A DNA stretch of 49,859 bases from Acidimicrobiaceae bacterium (GTDB taxonomy: Bacteria; Actinomycetota; Acidimicrobiia; Acidimicrobiales; Ilumatobacteraceae), in NCBI GenBank assembly GCA_024641005.1, contig JAHEDX010000023.1, forward strand, positions 1 to 49,859, in the 5' to 3' direction. Below, in pieces: positions 19,297-27,725 of the stretch (the stretch's first letter is position 1; every line of letters begins with the position of its first letter). The notes below the pieces were generated by a model. The model did not search any database. It had not been told where the DNA came from and worked only from the letters and a program-made list of their open reading frames with translations. A program made the position numbers and the translations under genes.

Positions 19297-20438
19297 GCGC
19301 ACTCGTGATCGACCGGATCGGATCGCTGGTCACCAACGATCCCGATGTGGGTGAGGGTCCGTTGGGGCTGATCGCCGATGCATCGGTGGTGATCGAGGAC
19401 GGGGTCGTGGTGGCGGTCGGCCGGGCGGGTGCGATCGCCGACGAGCGCATTGATGCCGACGGAGGGTGCGTGTTGCCGGGGTTCGTCGACTCGCACACCC
19501 ATCTCGTGTTCGCCGGGGACCGGGCAGCCGAGTTCAGCGCCCGCATGGCAGGAGTGCCCTATGACGGCGGTGGGATCGTCGTGACCACCGAGGCGACGCG
19601 TGCAGCGACCACCGACACGCTCGATCGGCTGACGCTGCAGCGCGTCATCGAGGCCCGTCGACACGGAACGACGACGCTCGAGATCAAATCGGGGTACGGG
19701 CTCGACGTGGCCAACGAGGTGAGGGCGCTCGACGTCGCCGGGCGTCACACCACCGAGACCACCTTCCTCGGGGCCCATCTCGTGCCTGGCGAGTACACGG
19801 GGCGGGCCGACGACTACATCGACCTCGTGTGTGGCGAGATGCTGGCGGCGACAGCTGGACGTGCACGTTGGATCGATGCCTTCTGCGAGACGGGGGCGTT
19901 CGATGCCGATCAGTGCCGCGCGGTGCTCGACGCCGGGCGGGCGGCCGGGCTGGGGCTGCGGCTGCACGGCAATCAGTTGGGCCATGGCCCTGGGGTGCAA
20001 CTCGCCGTCGAGTGCGGGTGTGCGTCGGTCGACCACTGCACCTACCTCTCGGATGCCGATATCTCAGCGCTCGCCGCCAGCGACACGGTCGCCACATTCC
20101 TGCCGGCAGCAGATTTCTCGACTCGACAGCCTTATCCGGATGCTCGCCGGGCGATCGATGCCGGCGTTGCAGTGGCGATCGCGTCGAACTGCAACCCCGG
20201 TTCGAGTTACACGACCTCGATCCCGTTCTGCATCGCGCTCGCCGTCCGCGACATGAAGATGACGATCGACGAGGCCGTTCAGGCGGCAACGCTCGGAGGA
20301 GCCAGGGCATTGCGTCGCACCGACGTCGGGCATCTGTCGCCCGGCAGCGCCGGTCACGCGATCGTGCTCGACGCGCCGTCCCACCACCACCTGGCGTATC
20401 GCCCCGGCGTCCAGCTCGTCCGCCACGTCGTCGCGTAA
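19293..20438 (+). CDS. hutI: Imidazolonepropionase
   Basis: This 381-residue metal-dependent amidohydrolase opens 4-imidazolone-5-propionate to N-formimidoyl-L-glutamate. The hallmark [20 protein letters not shown] (His68, His70) is followed by [25 protein letters not shown] and [17 protein letters not shown] and [18 protein letters not shown] lie toward the C-terminus. ATG 19293 overlaps the hutF stop; upstream in-frame codons fall inside hutF and are not used. It is the last gene of the hutU-def-hutF-hutI operon, followed by a stem-loop. Confidence 0.95.
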   Translation: MSALVIDRIGSLVTNDPDVGEGPLGLIADASVVIEDGVVVAVGRAGAIADERIDADGGCVLPGFVDSHTHLVFAGDRAAEFSARMAGVPYDGGGIVVTTEATRAATTDTLDRLTLQRVIEARRHGTTTLEIKSGYGLDVANEVRALDVAGRHTTETTFLGAHLVPGEYTGRADDYIDLVCGEMLAATAGRARWIDAFCETGAFDADQCRAVLDAGRAAGLGLRLHGNQLGHGPGVQLAVECGCASVDHCTYLSDADISALAASDTVATFLPAADFSTRQPYPDARRAIDAGVAVAIASNCNPGSSYTTSIPFCIALAVRDMKMTIDEAVQAATLGGARALRRTDVGHLSPGSAGHAIVLDAPSHHHLAYRPGVQLVRHVVA

Positions 20439-20444
20439 CGGTTC

Positions 20445-20458
20445 GGTGCCCAGGCACC
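20445..20458. terminator. Hairpin between convergent hutI and alkylsulfatase genes
   Basis: GGTGCC-CA-GGCACC forms a 6-bp stem, or 5 bp with a four-base loop. It is flanked by AACG and CGTT that could extend the structure with bulges. It lies seven bases after the hutI stop in a 41-base convergent gap. No T-tract is present, so it is a probable but weak terminator. Confidence 0.4.
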
Positions 20459-20479
20459 AGAGCGTTGCGGGTCAGCCGT

Positions 20480-21871
20480 CTACTCCCCGATGTTGAGCAC
20501 CATCTTCACGGGCGGGGTCTCGCCGCTGACGATCGTGTCCGAGTCGGCCGTCGCCGACCGGAAGATGCCCTTCGCCATCAACGAGGTCTCCGTCGCTCGT
20601 CGCGCCGTATAGATCTGCGAGCGCGCCTGGTGGACTGCCATCGACTCCGGGTCGGCGGCGACGGCGTACTCGATCAGTTGGCAGGCCAAGCGGTGCTCTC
20701 CGGAACCCGATAGTTCGATCGCCCGATCGACGAGCCGGTCGACACCGCCCGCGAGGGCGGCGAGCTCGGTGCCGACGGCGAGATCGGAGGGTGGCTTGAG
20801 GCGGGCCGGGTTGCCGTCCCACCATCCGCCGAACAGGCGCCAGATATTGCGGACCACGAACTCGGGCTCGTCATACAGGGGGCGCAGATAGGGCAATGCG
20901 AGCACGTCATCGGGGACCGACACTGTGTGCACGATCTCATCGAGCGTCGCGCCGGAGTTCATGGCGTCGAGCACTTGCCCGACCAGTGTGTCGAGGGTCG
21001 TCGCCACGATGCCGAGGCACTGCTTGATGCGGTCGTTCCCGGCGATCGGGAGCCCGTGTGCGGGGACGAAGAGCTCGGCGTCCATCGCTGCCATCGCTCG
21101 CAACGACTCGGCCCATTCGATCGGGTAGCGCTGCACCTTCTGGGGGTTTCCGCAGTTCGGGAAGTTCCAGATGAACTGGTCGCCGGCGCTGATCATCCGG
21201 TGCTGCGGAATCCAGGTCCAGGTGTGGTCGTCGGTCTCGCCCTTGCAGTAGTTGTACTCGAAGTCGACGTCGCCGATCCGCTCGACGAGCCGATCGTCGT
21301 AGGTGACGTCCGGTCGCAAGGTCCCCGGCGGCAGGAACGGCCGGTCGCTCGCCTGGCCGGCAGCCCGTGCGGCCCCGCCGAACTGGCGCATGTTGATGAT
21401 TTGGTTGTAGCCCCTGGTCAGCTCGTAGCGCTCGAACCGGGGGAGCACGCGCGCGTGGCCCACCACCCGGGGTTGGGGCCGTCCGTGCGTCGTAGCGTCG
21501 GCCGCGAACGCGCGCGATCCACCTACGTGATCGGCGTGTCCGTGGGTGTACACGAGTGTGTGGACCGGTTCGTCACTCCACGCCCGAAGCGACTCGACGA
21601 CCGCACGACCCGAGTGGGCACTGCTCGAGTCGAAGGCGACCAGTCCGTCGCCGGTGTCGACGACGACCACATGGCTGAACGATTCGATCAATGCCACGCC
21701 GTCGGCGAGTTCGGTGAGTTCTTGCGTGATGCGGTTGGGTGGTGTGTCGACGGCGCCCGAATCGATCAGACGGGTCGACAGCGCCAGAGGGTGCTCGCTC
21801 ATGGGGCGAGTATTGCGGCGGCCGGGCGGTCTCGACGTATCGATCTGTGCGTGCGTGGTATCGATGGTCAT
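20480..21871 (-). CDS. Type III alkylsulfatase-like metallo-beta-lactamase hydrolase
   Basis: This 463-residue MBL-fold protein has the zinc motif THGHADHVGG (His110, His112, Asp114, His115). A helical dimerisation domain ends in the diagnostic FGGWWDGNPARLKPP, as in SdsA/BDS1 alkylsulfatases, and an SCP2-like tail follows. The family hydrolyses primary or secondary alkyl sulfate esters to alcohol and sulfate. No signal peptide is visible, unlike secreted SdsA1, so the enzyme should be cytoplasmic. ATG 21871 has GGAGGGG upstream; the alternative ATG 21802 has no ribosome site. It is divergent from the universal stress protein gene. The exact substrate is unknown, and a related MBL ester hydrolase cannot be ruled out. 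Confidence 0.8.
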   Translation of the reverse strand: MTIDTTHAQIDTSRPPGRRNTRPMSEHPLALSTRLIDSGAVDTPPNRITQELTELADGVALIESFSHVVVVDTGDGLVAFDSSSAHSGRAVVESLRAWSDEPVHTLVYTHGHADHVGGSRAFAADATTHGRPQPRVVGHARVLPRFERYELTRGYNQIINMRQFGGAARAAGQASDRPFLPPGTLRPDVTYDDRLVERIGDVDFEYNYCKGETDDHTWTWIPQHRMISAGDQFIWNFPNCGNPQKVQRYPIEWAESLRAMAAMDAELFVPAHGLPIAGNDRIKQCLGIVATTLDTLVGQVLDAMNSGATLDEIVHTVSVPDDVLALPYLRPLYDEPEFVVRNIWRLFGGWWDGNPARLKPPSDLAVGTELAALAGGVDRLVDRAIELSGSGEHRLACQLIEYAVAADPESMAVHQARSQIYTARRATETSLMAKGIFRSATADSDTIVSGETPPVKMVLNIGE

Positions 21872-21969
21872 CTCCGGTGGCCCCTCCGGCGCTGTGACAT
21901 TGTTCTCTGCACGTCGCTGTCGGCGCAGGGGATGATGAAGGGGAAGCTGATCGATATGACGAGGAGGTC

Positions 21970-22866
21970 ATGATGAGGAACCTCGTGGTCGGCGTCAACG
22001 GAACGTCGTCGTCGGCGCGTGCGCTCGAGTGGGCGGCCGCCACGGTCGGTCCGCACGGTCAGGTGCACGCCGTCGCAGCGGTTGCGCCACCGACCGAGCT
22101 GGCCGTGGTGCCGCCGCCCGGTGGTGGCGAGACCTATCTGCAGCTGTTGCAGCGTGAACTCGAGCAGGTGTGGACGGCCGGCATCCGCGACCGAATCGGC
22201 ACGTTCAGTGCCATCGCGATGGAGGGTGAGGCGGCCGACGCCCTCGTGGCTGTGGCCGGAGTCCATCGTGCGGACGCGATCGTCGTCGGTGCTCACGTGC
22301 CTCCCCGAGCGATGCCCAAGACGATCGGCACCACCACTCGCCATCTGTTGCGATCGTTGGAGTATCCGTTGGTCGTGGTTGCCGACGGCGCCTCCGACGG
22401 GCTGATGGACGGGGGTAACGTCATCGTCGGGATCGGGCACGGAGAGGCCACTGATGCCGCTGTGTGTTGGGCGGCGCGGCTCGCCGACGAACGTGACCTC
22501 GCGGTCGGGCTGGTTCGGGCGACCGGTGAGGGTCCGGTGTTCCAGGTCGACAGCCTGCTCAGCCTGCTCGCCTACTACATCGATCCGAGCAAGCGGGCCG
22601 AGTGGACCAGCGAGGATCTCGCCGACTTCGCGCTCCAGGTGCAATCGATGACGAAGCGGGACCTCTCCATCGCCGTCTCGGCACCCTCCGGCCTTCCGGC
22701 TGTACGACTGGTCGACGAGAGTGCCGCGGCATCGCTGCTCGTGCTCGGTCAGCACCGTTCGATGATCACCGGCGCTGCACACTCCACCCAGCCACTCCGG
22801 CACGCGCTGACACATGCCCGTTGCCCTGTCGTCGTGGTCCCTGCCCGGTCCGAGCCGGAGAGCTAG
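21970..22866 (+). CDS. Tandem universal stress protein (UspA family)
   Basis: The 298-residue protein holds two Usp domains, about residues 1-140 and 148-298. Each ends with the family pattern of a glycine-rich loop and a hydrophobic strand (DAIVVGAHVPPR...YPLVVVA and LLVLGQHRS...CPVVVVPA). The classical nucleotide-binding spacing G-x2-G-x9-G is not clean in either half, so ATP binding is doubtful. Actinobacterial tandem Usps act in dormancy, hypoxia or redox adaptation. ATG 21970, or ATG 21973, follows GAGGAGG. The P-type ATPase gene starts three bases after its stop, so the two are almost certainly co-transcribed. Confidence 0.85.
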   Translation: MMRNLVVGVNGTSSSARALEWAAATVGPHGQVHAVAAVAPPTELAVVPPPGGGETYLQLLQRELEQVWTAGIRDRIGTFSAIAMEGEAADALVAVAGVHRADAIVVGAHVPPRAMPKTIGTTTRHLLRSLEYPLVVVADGASDGLMDGGNVIVGIGHGEATDAAVCWAARLADERDLAVGLVRATGEGPVFQVDSLLSLLAYYIDPSKRAEWTSEDLADFALQVQSMTKRDLSIAVSAPSGLPAVRLVDESAAASLLVLGQHRSMITGAAHSTQPLRHALTHARCPVVVVPARSEPES

Positions 22867-22869
22867 GGG

Positions 22870-25314
22870 ATGGCCGACACGGCCGACGCCGTGGAGTTGC
22901 GCGGGTTGACGACCGACGAGGTCGACGAATGCGTGCGAACGGGACAGGTCAATCATCAGCCGGACCGCACGTCGAGGACCTATGGCGGGATCGTCCGCAG
23001 CAATGTGCTGACCAGGTTCAACCTGATCATCTCGATACTGGCGGCGGTCGTGCTGGCGGTCGGTCAACCGGCCGATGCCCTGTTCGCAGGGGTGATGGTG
23101 TTGAACGCGCTCGTCGGGATCGTTCAGGAGGTCCGCGCCAAGCGCACGCTCGATCGCCTCAGGATTCTCATCGCTCCGCTCGTGACCGTTCGTCGAGACG
23201 GCGTCACACTCCGGGTCCCTCCCGAAGAGGTCGTCCTCGGCGATCTGCTCGCACTCGGCCAGGGCGATCAGGTGCCGGTCGATGGTTCGATCGTGAGCGG
23301 TGACTCGCTCGAGGTCGACGAATCGGCGCTCACCGGCGAGTCCGACCCGGTGCTCAAGCTCGAGGGCGACGAGGTGCTGTCGGGGAGCGCGGTGCTGTCC
23401 GGTTCGGCGCTGGTCGTGGCCACGCGGGTCGGTGCAGATGCATGGATCCACCGACTGATCGCGCAGGCCAAGGAGTACGTGCTCGCCACGTCTGAGCTGC
23501 GATCAGGGGTCGACCAGATCCTTCGGGTCGTCGGCTGGATCCTGGTGCCATTGGCCTCGCTGTTGTTGTGGAGTCAGCTGCGTGCGAACAGCTCGACCGG
23601 TGACGGATTGGTCTCTGCGGTGGCAGGCGTCGTCGGGCTGGTACCGCAGGGCCTGGTGTTGCTCGTGAGCATGGCGCTCGCCGTCGCCGTCGTCCGGTTG
23701 GCACGCGAACACGTCGTGGTGCAGGAGTTGCACGCGGTCGAGGGACTCGCTCGCGTCGATGTGTTCTGTGTCGACAAGACCGGCACGTTGACGACCGGGA
23801 CGATGCAGGTCGAACGGTTCGATCCGATCGATGCCGACATCGAGGTCGTTCGGCGCAGCCTGGCATCCTTGCTCGGCACGGACCCGAACCCGACGATGAC
23901 GCTTCGGGTGATCGGCGACCACATCGGGGAGATCACACCCTGGCCCGTCACCCATCGTGTGCCGTTCTCGTCGGCTCGCAAGTGGAGCGGCGCCACCTTC
24001 GACACCGCTCATGCCGGTGGCCCGCCCGATGCCCTCGATCGGACCTGGGTCCTCGGGGCGCCGGAGATCCTGCTCGATCACGCGGATGCCGCCGCCGCAG
24101 CGGCGATCCTCGGCGACATCGAACGAGCGGTCAACGACGCCCATCGTGTGGTGCTCGTCGCCTCCTCGGTGGCACCGCTCGGCGACGCGTCCTTGCCCGA
24201 CCGGCTCACCCCGCGGGCGGTGATCGCGCTGTCCGAACAGATCCGACCCGACGCTGCTACGACCATGGCCTACTTCCTGCGGCAACACGTGTCGATCAAG
24301 GTGATCTCTGGGGACAGCGCCGCCACGGTGGCCGCCGTGGCCGGCCGGATCGGGCTCGAACACGCTGATCGGGCCGTCGACATGCGTCACGTCGACATGG
24401 ATGACGAGGCCACTCTGGCCGAGCTCGTCGAGCACAACGTCGTGTTCGGCAGGGTGCTGCCCGAGCAGAAGCGAACGATCGTCGACGTGCTCCAACGTGC
24501 CGGCCACACGGTTGCGATGACCGGCGACGGGGTCAACGACATCCCGGCGCTCAAGCGCGCCGACATCGGCATCGCGATCGACACGGCGACGCCGGCGACC
24601 AAGGCGATCTCACAGCTCGTGCTGCTCGACGGACGTTTCGACCGAATGCCACACGTGGTCGCCGAGGGGCGCCGGGTGGTCGCCAACATGGAGCGGGTCT
24701 CGGCACTGTTCGTCACCAAGACCGTGTACGCCGCGCTGTTCGCGCTGGCGATCGGCCTGTCGGGCTCGATCTTCCCGTTCCTGCCCCGACAGATGAGCCT
24801 CGTGTCCGAACTCACGATCGGGCTTCCGGCCTTCTTCTTGAGCTTCCGGGCCGCTGATGATGTCTGTCGGCCGGGTTATCTGCGTCGGGTGTTGCGGTTC
24901 GCTGTTCCGGCCGGCGTGGCCGCCGGTGCGGTCACCCTCACGTCGTACTGGGTGGCCAGGACCTCGGCGATCGGCGCCACGTTGGAGCAATCGCGGTCGG
25001 CCTCGACGATCGCGCTCGTCCTGTTCGCGTTCTGGGTGTTGTATGTGTTGATGACGCCGGTCGATCATCTCGACGCGATCCTGCTGGCGTCACTGATCAT
25101 CGCGTTCGCGCTGACGCTTGCCATCCCACCGATCCGTGACTTCTATCGGCTCGAGTCACTGCCGCCCGCCGGCTGGTTGTCAACGGGAGTGACCGTGGTC
25201 GGAGGCGTGATACTGGCGCAGACCATCGTGAAGATCGCAGCGAGATACTCGGCGCGTCGGGAGCTGTCGGCCGAGACCTCGGCCGCTGCCGCGCGACCGC
25301 GTACGGGCGATTGA
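22870..25314 (+). CDS. CtpE-like cation-translocating P-type ATPase
   Basis: The 814-residue membrane pump has P-type landmarks: an actuator domain with LTGESDPV near 155-162, the phosphorylation motif DKTGTLT (Asp302), and the hinge MTGDGVNDIPALKRAD near 550. About eight to ten membrane helices are expected. It lacks N-terminal heavy-metal-binding motifs and a CPC helix. The short N-terminus (QPDRTSRTYGGIVRSNVLTRFN) resembles the mycobacterial CtpE group, which has been linked to calcium uptake. The specific ion is inferred from resemblance only. It forms an operon with the upstream Usp gene; a 74-base gap separates it from the HypC-like gene. Confidence 0.85.
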   Translation: MADTADAVELRGLTTDEVDECVRTGQVNHQPDRTSRTYGGIVRSNVLTRFNLIISILAAVVLAVGQPADALFAGVMVLNALVGIVQEVRAKRTLDRLRILIAPLVTVRRDGVTLRVPPEEVVLGDLLALGQGDQVPVDGSIVSGDSLEVDESALTGESDPVLKLEGDEVLSGSAVLSGSALVVATRVGADAWIHRLIAQAKEYVLATSELRSGVDQILRVVGWILVPLASLLLWSQLRANSSTGDGLVSAVAGVVGLVPQGLVLLVSMALAVAVVRLAREHVVVQELHAVEGLARVDVFCVDKTGTLTTGTMQVERFDPIDADIEVVRRSLASLLGTDPNPTMTLRVIGDHIGEITPWPVTHRVPFSSARKWSGATFDTAHAGGPPDALDRTWVLGAPEILLDHADAAAAAAILGDIERAVNDAHRVVLVASSVAPLGDASLPDRLTPRAVIALSEQIRPDAATTMAYFLRQHVSIKVISGDSAATVAAVAGRIGLEHADRAVDMRHVDMDDEATLAELVEHNVVFGRVLPEQKRTIVDVLQRAGHTVAMTGDGVNDIPALKRADIGIAIDTATPATKAISQLVLLDGRFDRMPHVVAEGRRVVANMERVSALFVTKTVYAALFALAIGLSGSIFPFLPRQMSLVSELTIGLPAFFLSFRAADDVCRPGYLRRVLRFAVPAGVAAGAVTLTSYWVARTSAIGATLEQSRSASTIALVLFAFWVLYVLMTPVDHLDAILLASLIIAFALTLAIPPIRDFYRLESLPPAGWLSTGVTVVGGVILAQTIVKIAARYSARRELSAETSAAAARPRTGD

Positions 25315-25388
25315 TCGGGGACCTTCGGGACGTTCGACACTGGTGACGGTTCCCACCTCGTGCCTGACTGGAAGCGAGGAGGATCGCC

Positions 25389-25625
25389 GTGTGCCTCGGA
25401 GAGTACGGAACCATCGTGGCCGTCGTCGATGTCGGCCGGGCGATCGTCGCGTTTGCAGACGGTCGCACGAGCGAGGTGTCGTTGGCCGTGCTGGTTGCCG
25501 AAGGCATCTCGGTACGTCCGGGGGACCGTGTGATGGTCTCGATCGGCATGGCGCTCCATCTCGACGAGTCGGGGCAGCCCGGGTCGGACGAGTTCGCACG
25601 AGACGACAGGGAGGTCGCTCGATGA
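25389..25625 (+). CDS. HypC/HupF-family hydrogenase maturation protein (short)
   Basis: This 78-residue protein starts VCLGEYGTIVAV and contains PGDRVMVSIGMAL, the two features of HypC-type chaperones. These carry the Fe(CN)2CO precursor to the NiFe hydrogenase large subunit through Cys2. The usual proline after the N-terminal Cys motif (MCxxxP) is missing here, so the protein may be specialised. GTG 25389 has AGGAGG eight bases upstream. Its stop overlaps the next start (ATGA), and the hydrogenase operon lies 1.6 kb downstream on the other strand. No hypA, B, D, E or F is in the window. Confidence 0.72.
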   Translation: MCLGEYGTIVAVVDVGRAIVAFADGRTSEVSLAVLVAEGISVRPGDRVMVSIGMALHLDESGQPGSDEFARDDREVAR

Positions 25626-26545
25626 GTCCAGACGCACAACGCAGCAGAGGCATCGCCGTCGCGGTCGGCGCGGCGGTGATCAGCGGCTTCGCCGTGTTCG
25701 TCAATGGTCTCGCCGTGCAGCGGTTCGCCGACGCCACCGTCTACACGACGGCCAAGAACCTGATCGCCGGCGCGGCCCTCGCGATCGCGCTCGTCGCGAC
25801 GACCACGGTGTCGTCCATACGCCGCCCGGCAGCGGTCCCACGGTCGGCCTGGCCCGCTCTGGCGGTGATCGCGCTCGTCGGCGGTGCGGTGCCGTTCGTG
25901 CTGTTCTTCGAAGGGCTCGCCCGGGCGACCTCGACCAATGCCGCGTTCATCCACAAGACGCTCGTGATCTGGGTGGCGGTCGGTGCCGGCGTGTTCCTGA
26001 AAGAGCGGGTGACGGCGGTGCACGTCGGTGCGATCGCCTTGCTCGTCGTGGGTCATCTGATGCTCACCGGTGGGCTCGGCGGGGCGACGTTCGGTGGTGC
26101 CGAGCTGCTCGTGCTGGGAGCGACCCTCTGCTGGGCTGCCGAGGTGGTGATCGTGAAGCGCATGCTGGCGACGGTGCCGTACCAGATTGCCGCGGTCACC
26201 CGCATGGTGGGCGGCAGCGCCCTGCTCGTCGGCTGGCTCGCCATCAAGGGCGATCTCGCTGCGCTGGTCGGCTTCGATCTGTCGCAATGGTCATGGCTGG
26301 TGGTGACGGGCGCCACGCTCGCCGCCTTCGTCGGCACCTGGTATGCGGCGCTGGCGCTCGCGCCTGCCATCGATGTCACCGCCGTGCTGGTCCTCGGTGC
26401 CGTGATCACGGGGCTGCTGAACTCCGGCTTACGCGGGGTGCCGCTGACAGCCGACTCGTATGGGTACGTGCTCATCGTGCTCGGCGCGGTCGGCGTCGCG
26501 GCCCACGCCCGTCGCAGCCCACGCCCGCAGCGGGTTCGTGCGTGA
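25622..26545 (+). CDS. EamA-family permease in hydrogenase accessory operon
   Basis: The 307-residue DMT-type transporter has ten predicted membrane segments in two EamA repeats. The second repeat starts near residue 160 (GGAELLVLGATLCWAAEVVIV). ATG 25622 overlaps the HypC-like stop, and its own stop overlaps the next gene's GTG start, so the three genes are translationally coupled. The context suggests a job tied to hydrogenase assembly or its metabolites, for example metal or ligand traffic, but the sequence does not show the substrate. It is distinct from the EamA protein at the start of the window. Confidence 0.82.
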   Translation: MSPDAQRSRGIAVAVGAAVISGFAVFVNGLAVQRFADATVYTTAKNLIAGAALAIALVATTTVSSIRRPAAVPRSAWPALAVIALVGGAVPFVLFFEGLARATSTNAAFIHKTLVIWVAVGAGVFLKERVTAVHVGAIALLVVGHLMLTGGLGGATFGGAELLVLGATLCWAAEVVIVKRMLATVPYQIAAVTRMVGGSALLVGWLAIKGDLAALVGFDLSQWSWLVVTGATLAAFVGTWYAALALAPAIDVTAVLVLGAVITGLLNSGLRGVPLTADSYGYVLIVLGAVGVAAHARRSPRPQRVRA

Positions 26546-27279
26546 TCGCCACGATCACTGTGCCGTCGGGTCCGGTGCGCTTCGCCCGGTTCGCGTTTCC
26601 ACCCAACCGGCTCGGCTATTGCGGGCCGGGCGACGGCGGTGAGCTGGCGCACTACACGCAAGGTCACGAGGATCCAGGTCTGCGCGAACTCGCCGTCGGG
26701 TTCGAGGGGGCATATCCCTACCTTCAGCTGATCGCCGGCACCAACCGTCGTGACGATCCGCTCGCGGCCGACGTCGTCGAGGCGTACTGGCTGGGCAATG
26801 AGCTCCTCGATCATGTGCCCTTGCACGATTTCGGGAACTCGATCGACGAACGATTCCGGCGCCGCGCCGGCGCAGCGTGGCGACACGTCGATCGCGCCAT
26901 CCCCGATGGTGTCGCCAACCACGCGTTCCATGTGCTGCACGTGATGCCGTGGGCCGGTCTGCTGCGCGACGGGCTGGTCGACGAGCCGCTGCGGATCATC
27001 GATCGGTGCCACATCAGTTGGGCCACCGTGATCGGCCCCGTCGGCGACCCTGCAGAGCATGGGCGTGTCCTCGTCGACCGAACACCGCTGGTCTGGTCGG
27101 GAAGCCGGCTGGAACTCGGTGATCCGGTGGTCGAAGCAGTCGATTCGCCGTTCCCGGTCTGGCCCGGCGACGTGGTCGCGGTGCACTGGGACTGGATCTG
27201 TGAGCGGCTCGATCAGCGTCGATTGGGCTGGCTCGAGCGGGTCACCAATCGTCAGCTGGCCGAACTGCACGCCGGCTGA
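26542..27279 (+). CDS. Hydrogenase-associated protein of unknown function (resembles DUF6390)
   Basis: This 245-residue soluble protein begins VRFARFAFPPNRLGYCGPGD and contains AYWLGNELLDHVP, NHAFHVLHVMPWAGLL and DVVAVHWDWICERLD. I believe it belongs to the actinobacterial DUF6390 family, but that is recollection, not a search. No signal peptide, membrane helix or known catalytic motif is visible. Conserved-looking His, Trp and Cys residues (Cys near 29, HWDW) could bind a cofactor or metal. GTG 26542 overlaps the permease stop. The last 38 bases overlap the convergent maturation protease gene. Its coupling to HypC-like and permease genes suggests an accessory role in hydrogenase maturation or use. 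Confidence 0.75.
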   Translation: MIATITVPSGPVRFARFAFPPNRLGYCGPGDGGELAHYTQGHEDPGLRELAVGFEGAYPYLQLIAGTNRRDDPLAADVVEAYWLGNELLDHVPLHDFGNSIDERFRRRAGAAWRHVDRAIPDGVANHAFHVLHVMPWAGLLRDGLVDEPLRIIDRCHISWATVIGPVGDPAEHGRVLVDRTPLVWSGSRLELGDPVVEAVDSPFPVWPGDVVAVHWDWICERLDQRRLGWLERVTNRQLAELHAG

Positions 27280-27715
27280 CCGATGCGACGACTCGGCCGG
27301 CGGCGCGCTGGACGGCAGGCGTGAGCGGCGCACCGAACTCGAAGGTCTCGCCCTCGACCCCGATGATCGTCAGCTCGATGGGGAGGCGATCGAGGGCCCG
27401 CGCCAACTCGATCGCTGCGCCGACATCGATCGCGTGAGTCGACACGGCACCCGGTGCCACGAGCCGTGTGGCGAGACCGTCGATCCGCGTGATGCTTCCG
27501 GGCTCGCCGGCGGGTGCCGCTGCGTCGACGATCACCACCCGATCGTCTGCCGACCAGCGGATCGGCAGATCCAGCACCGATCCCTCCAGCACGATCGTGT
27601 CGAGACCTGGCAGCGAGCGTTCGATCATCAGGTCGCACACCACCGGGCCGACGGCATCGTCGCCGCGGTCGCGGTTGCCGATGCCTATCAACACGAGGCG
27701 CGGTGGCGGGCACAT
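27242..27715 (-). CDS. Hydrogenase maturation endopeptidase (HycI/HyaD family)
   Basis: The 157-residue protein starts with the family motif LIGIGNRDRGDDAVGP (the metal-sensing acidic residue lies in GDDAVG). A second acidic/His region follows: VVIVDAAAPAGEPG and STHAIDVGAAI. These proteases clip the C-terminal tail of the large subunit after nickel insertion. It follows the large-subunit gene by 10 bases as the last gene of the operon. The 3' end overlaps the convergent DUF6390-like gene by 38 bases, so the C-terminal residues are constrained by both reading frames. Confidence 0.88.
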   Translation of the reverse strand: MCPPPRLVLIGIGNRDRGDDAVGPVVCDLMIERSLPGLDTIVLEGSVLDLPIRWSADDRVVIVDAAAPAGEPGSITRIDGLATRLVAPGAVSTHAIDVGAAIELARALDRLPIELTIIGVEGETFEFGAPLTPAVQRAAGRVVASVSRRAVRPADDW

Positions 27716-27725
27716 CTCGGCGACC

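Noticed and set aside
17305..19302. Minus-strand open frame of 665 codons opposite def and hutF
   Set aside because: It is antisense to two genes with complete catalytic motifs.
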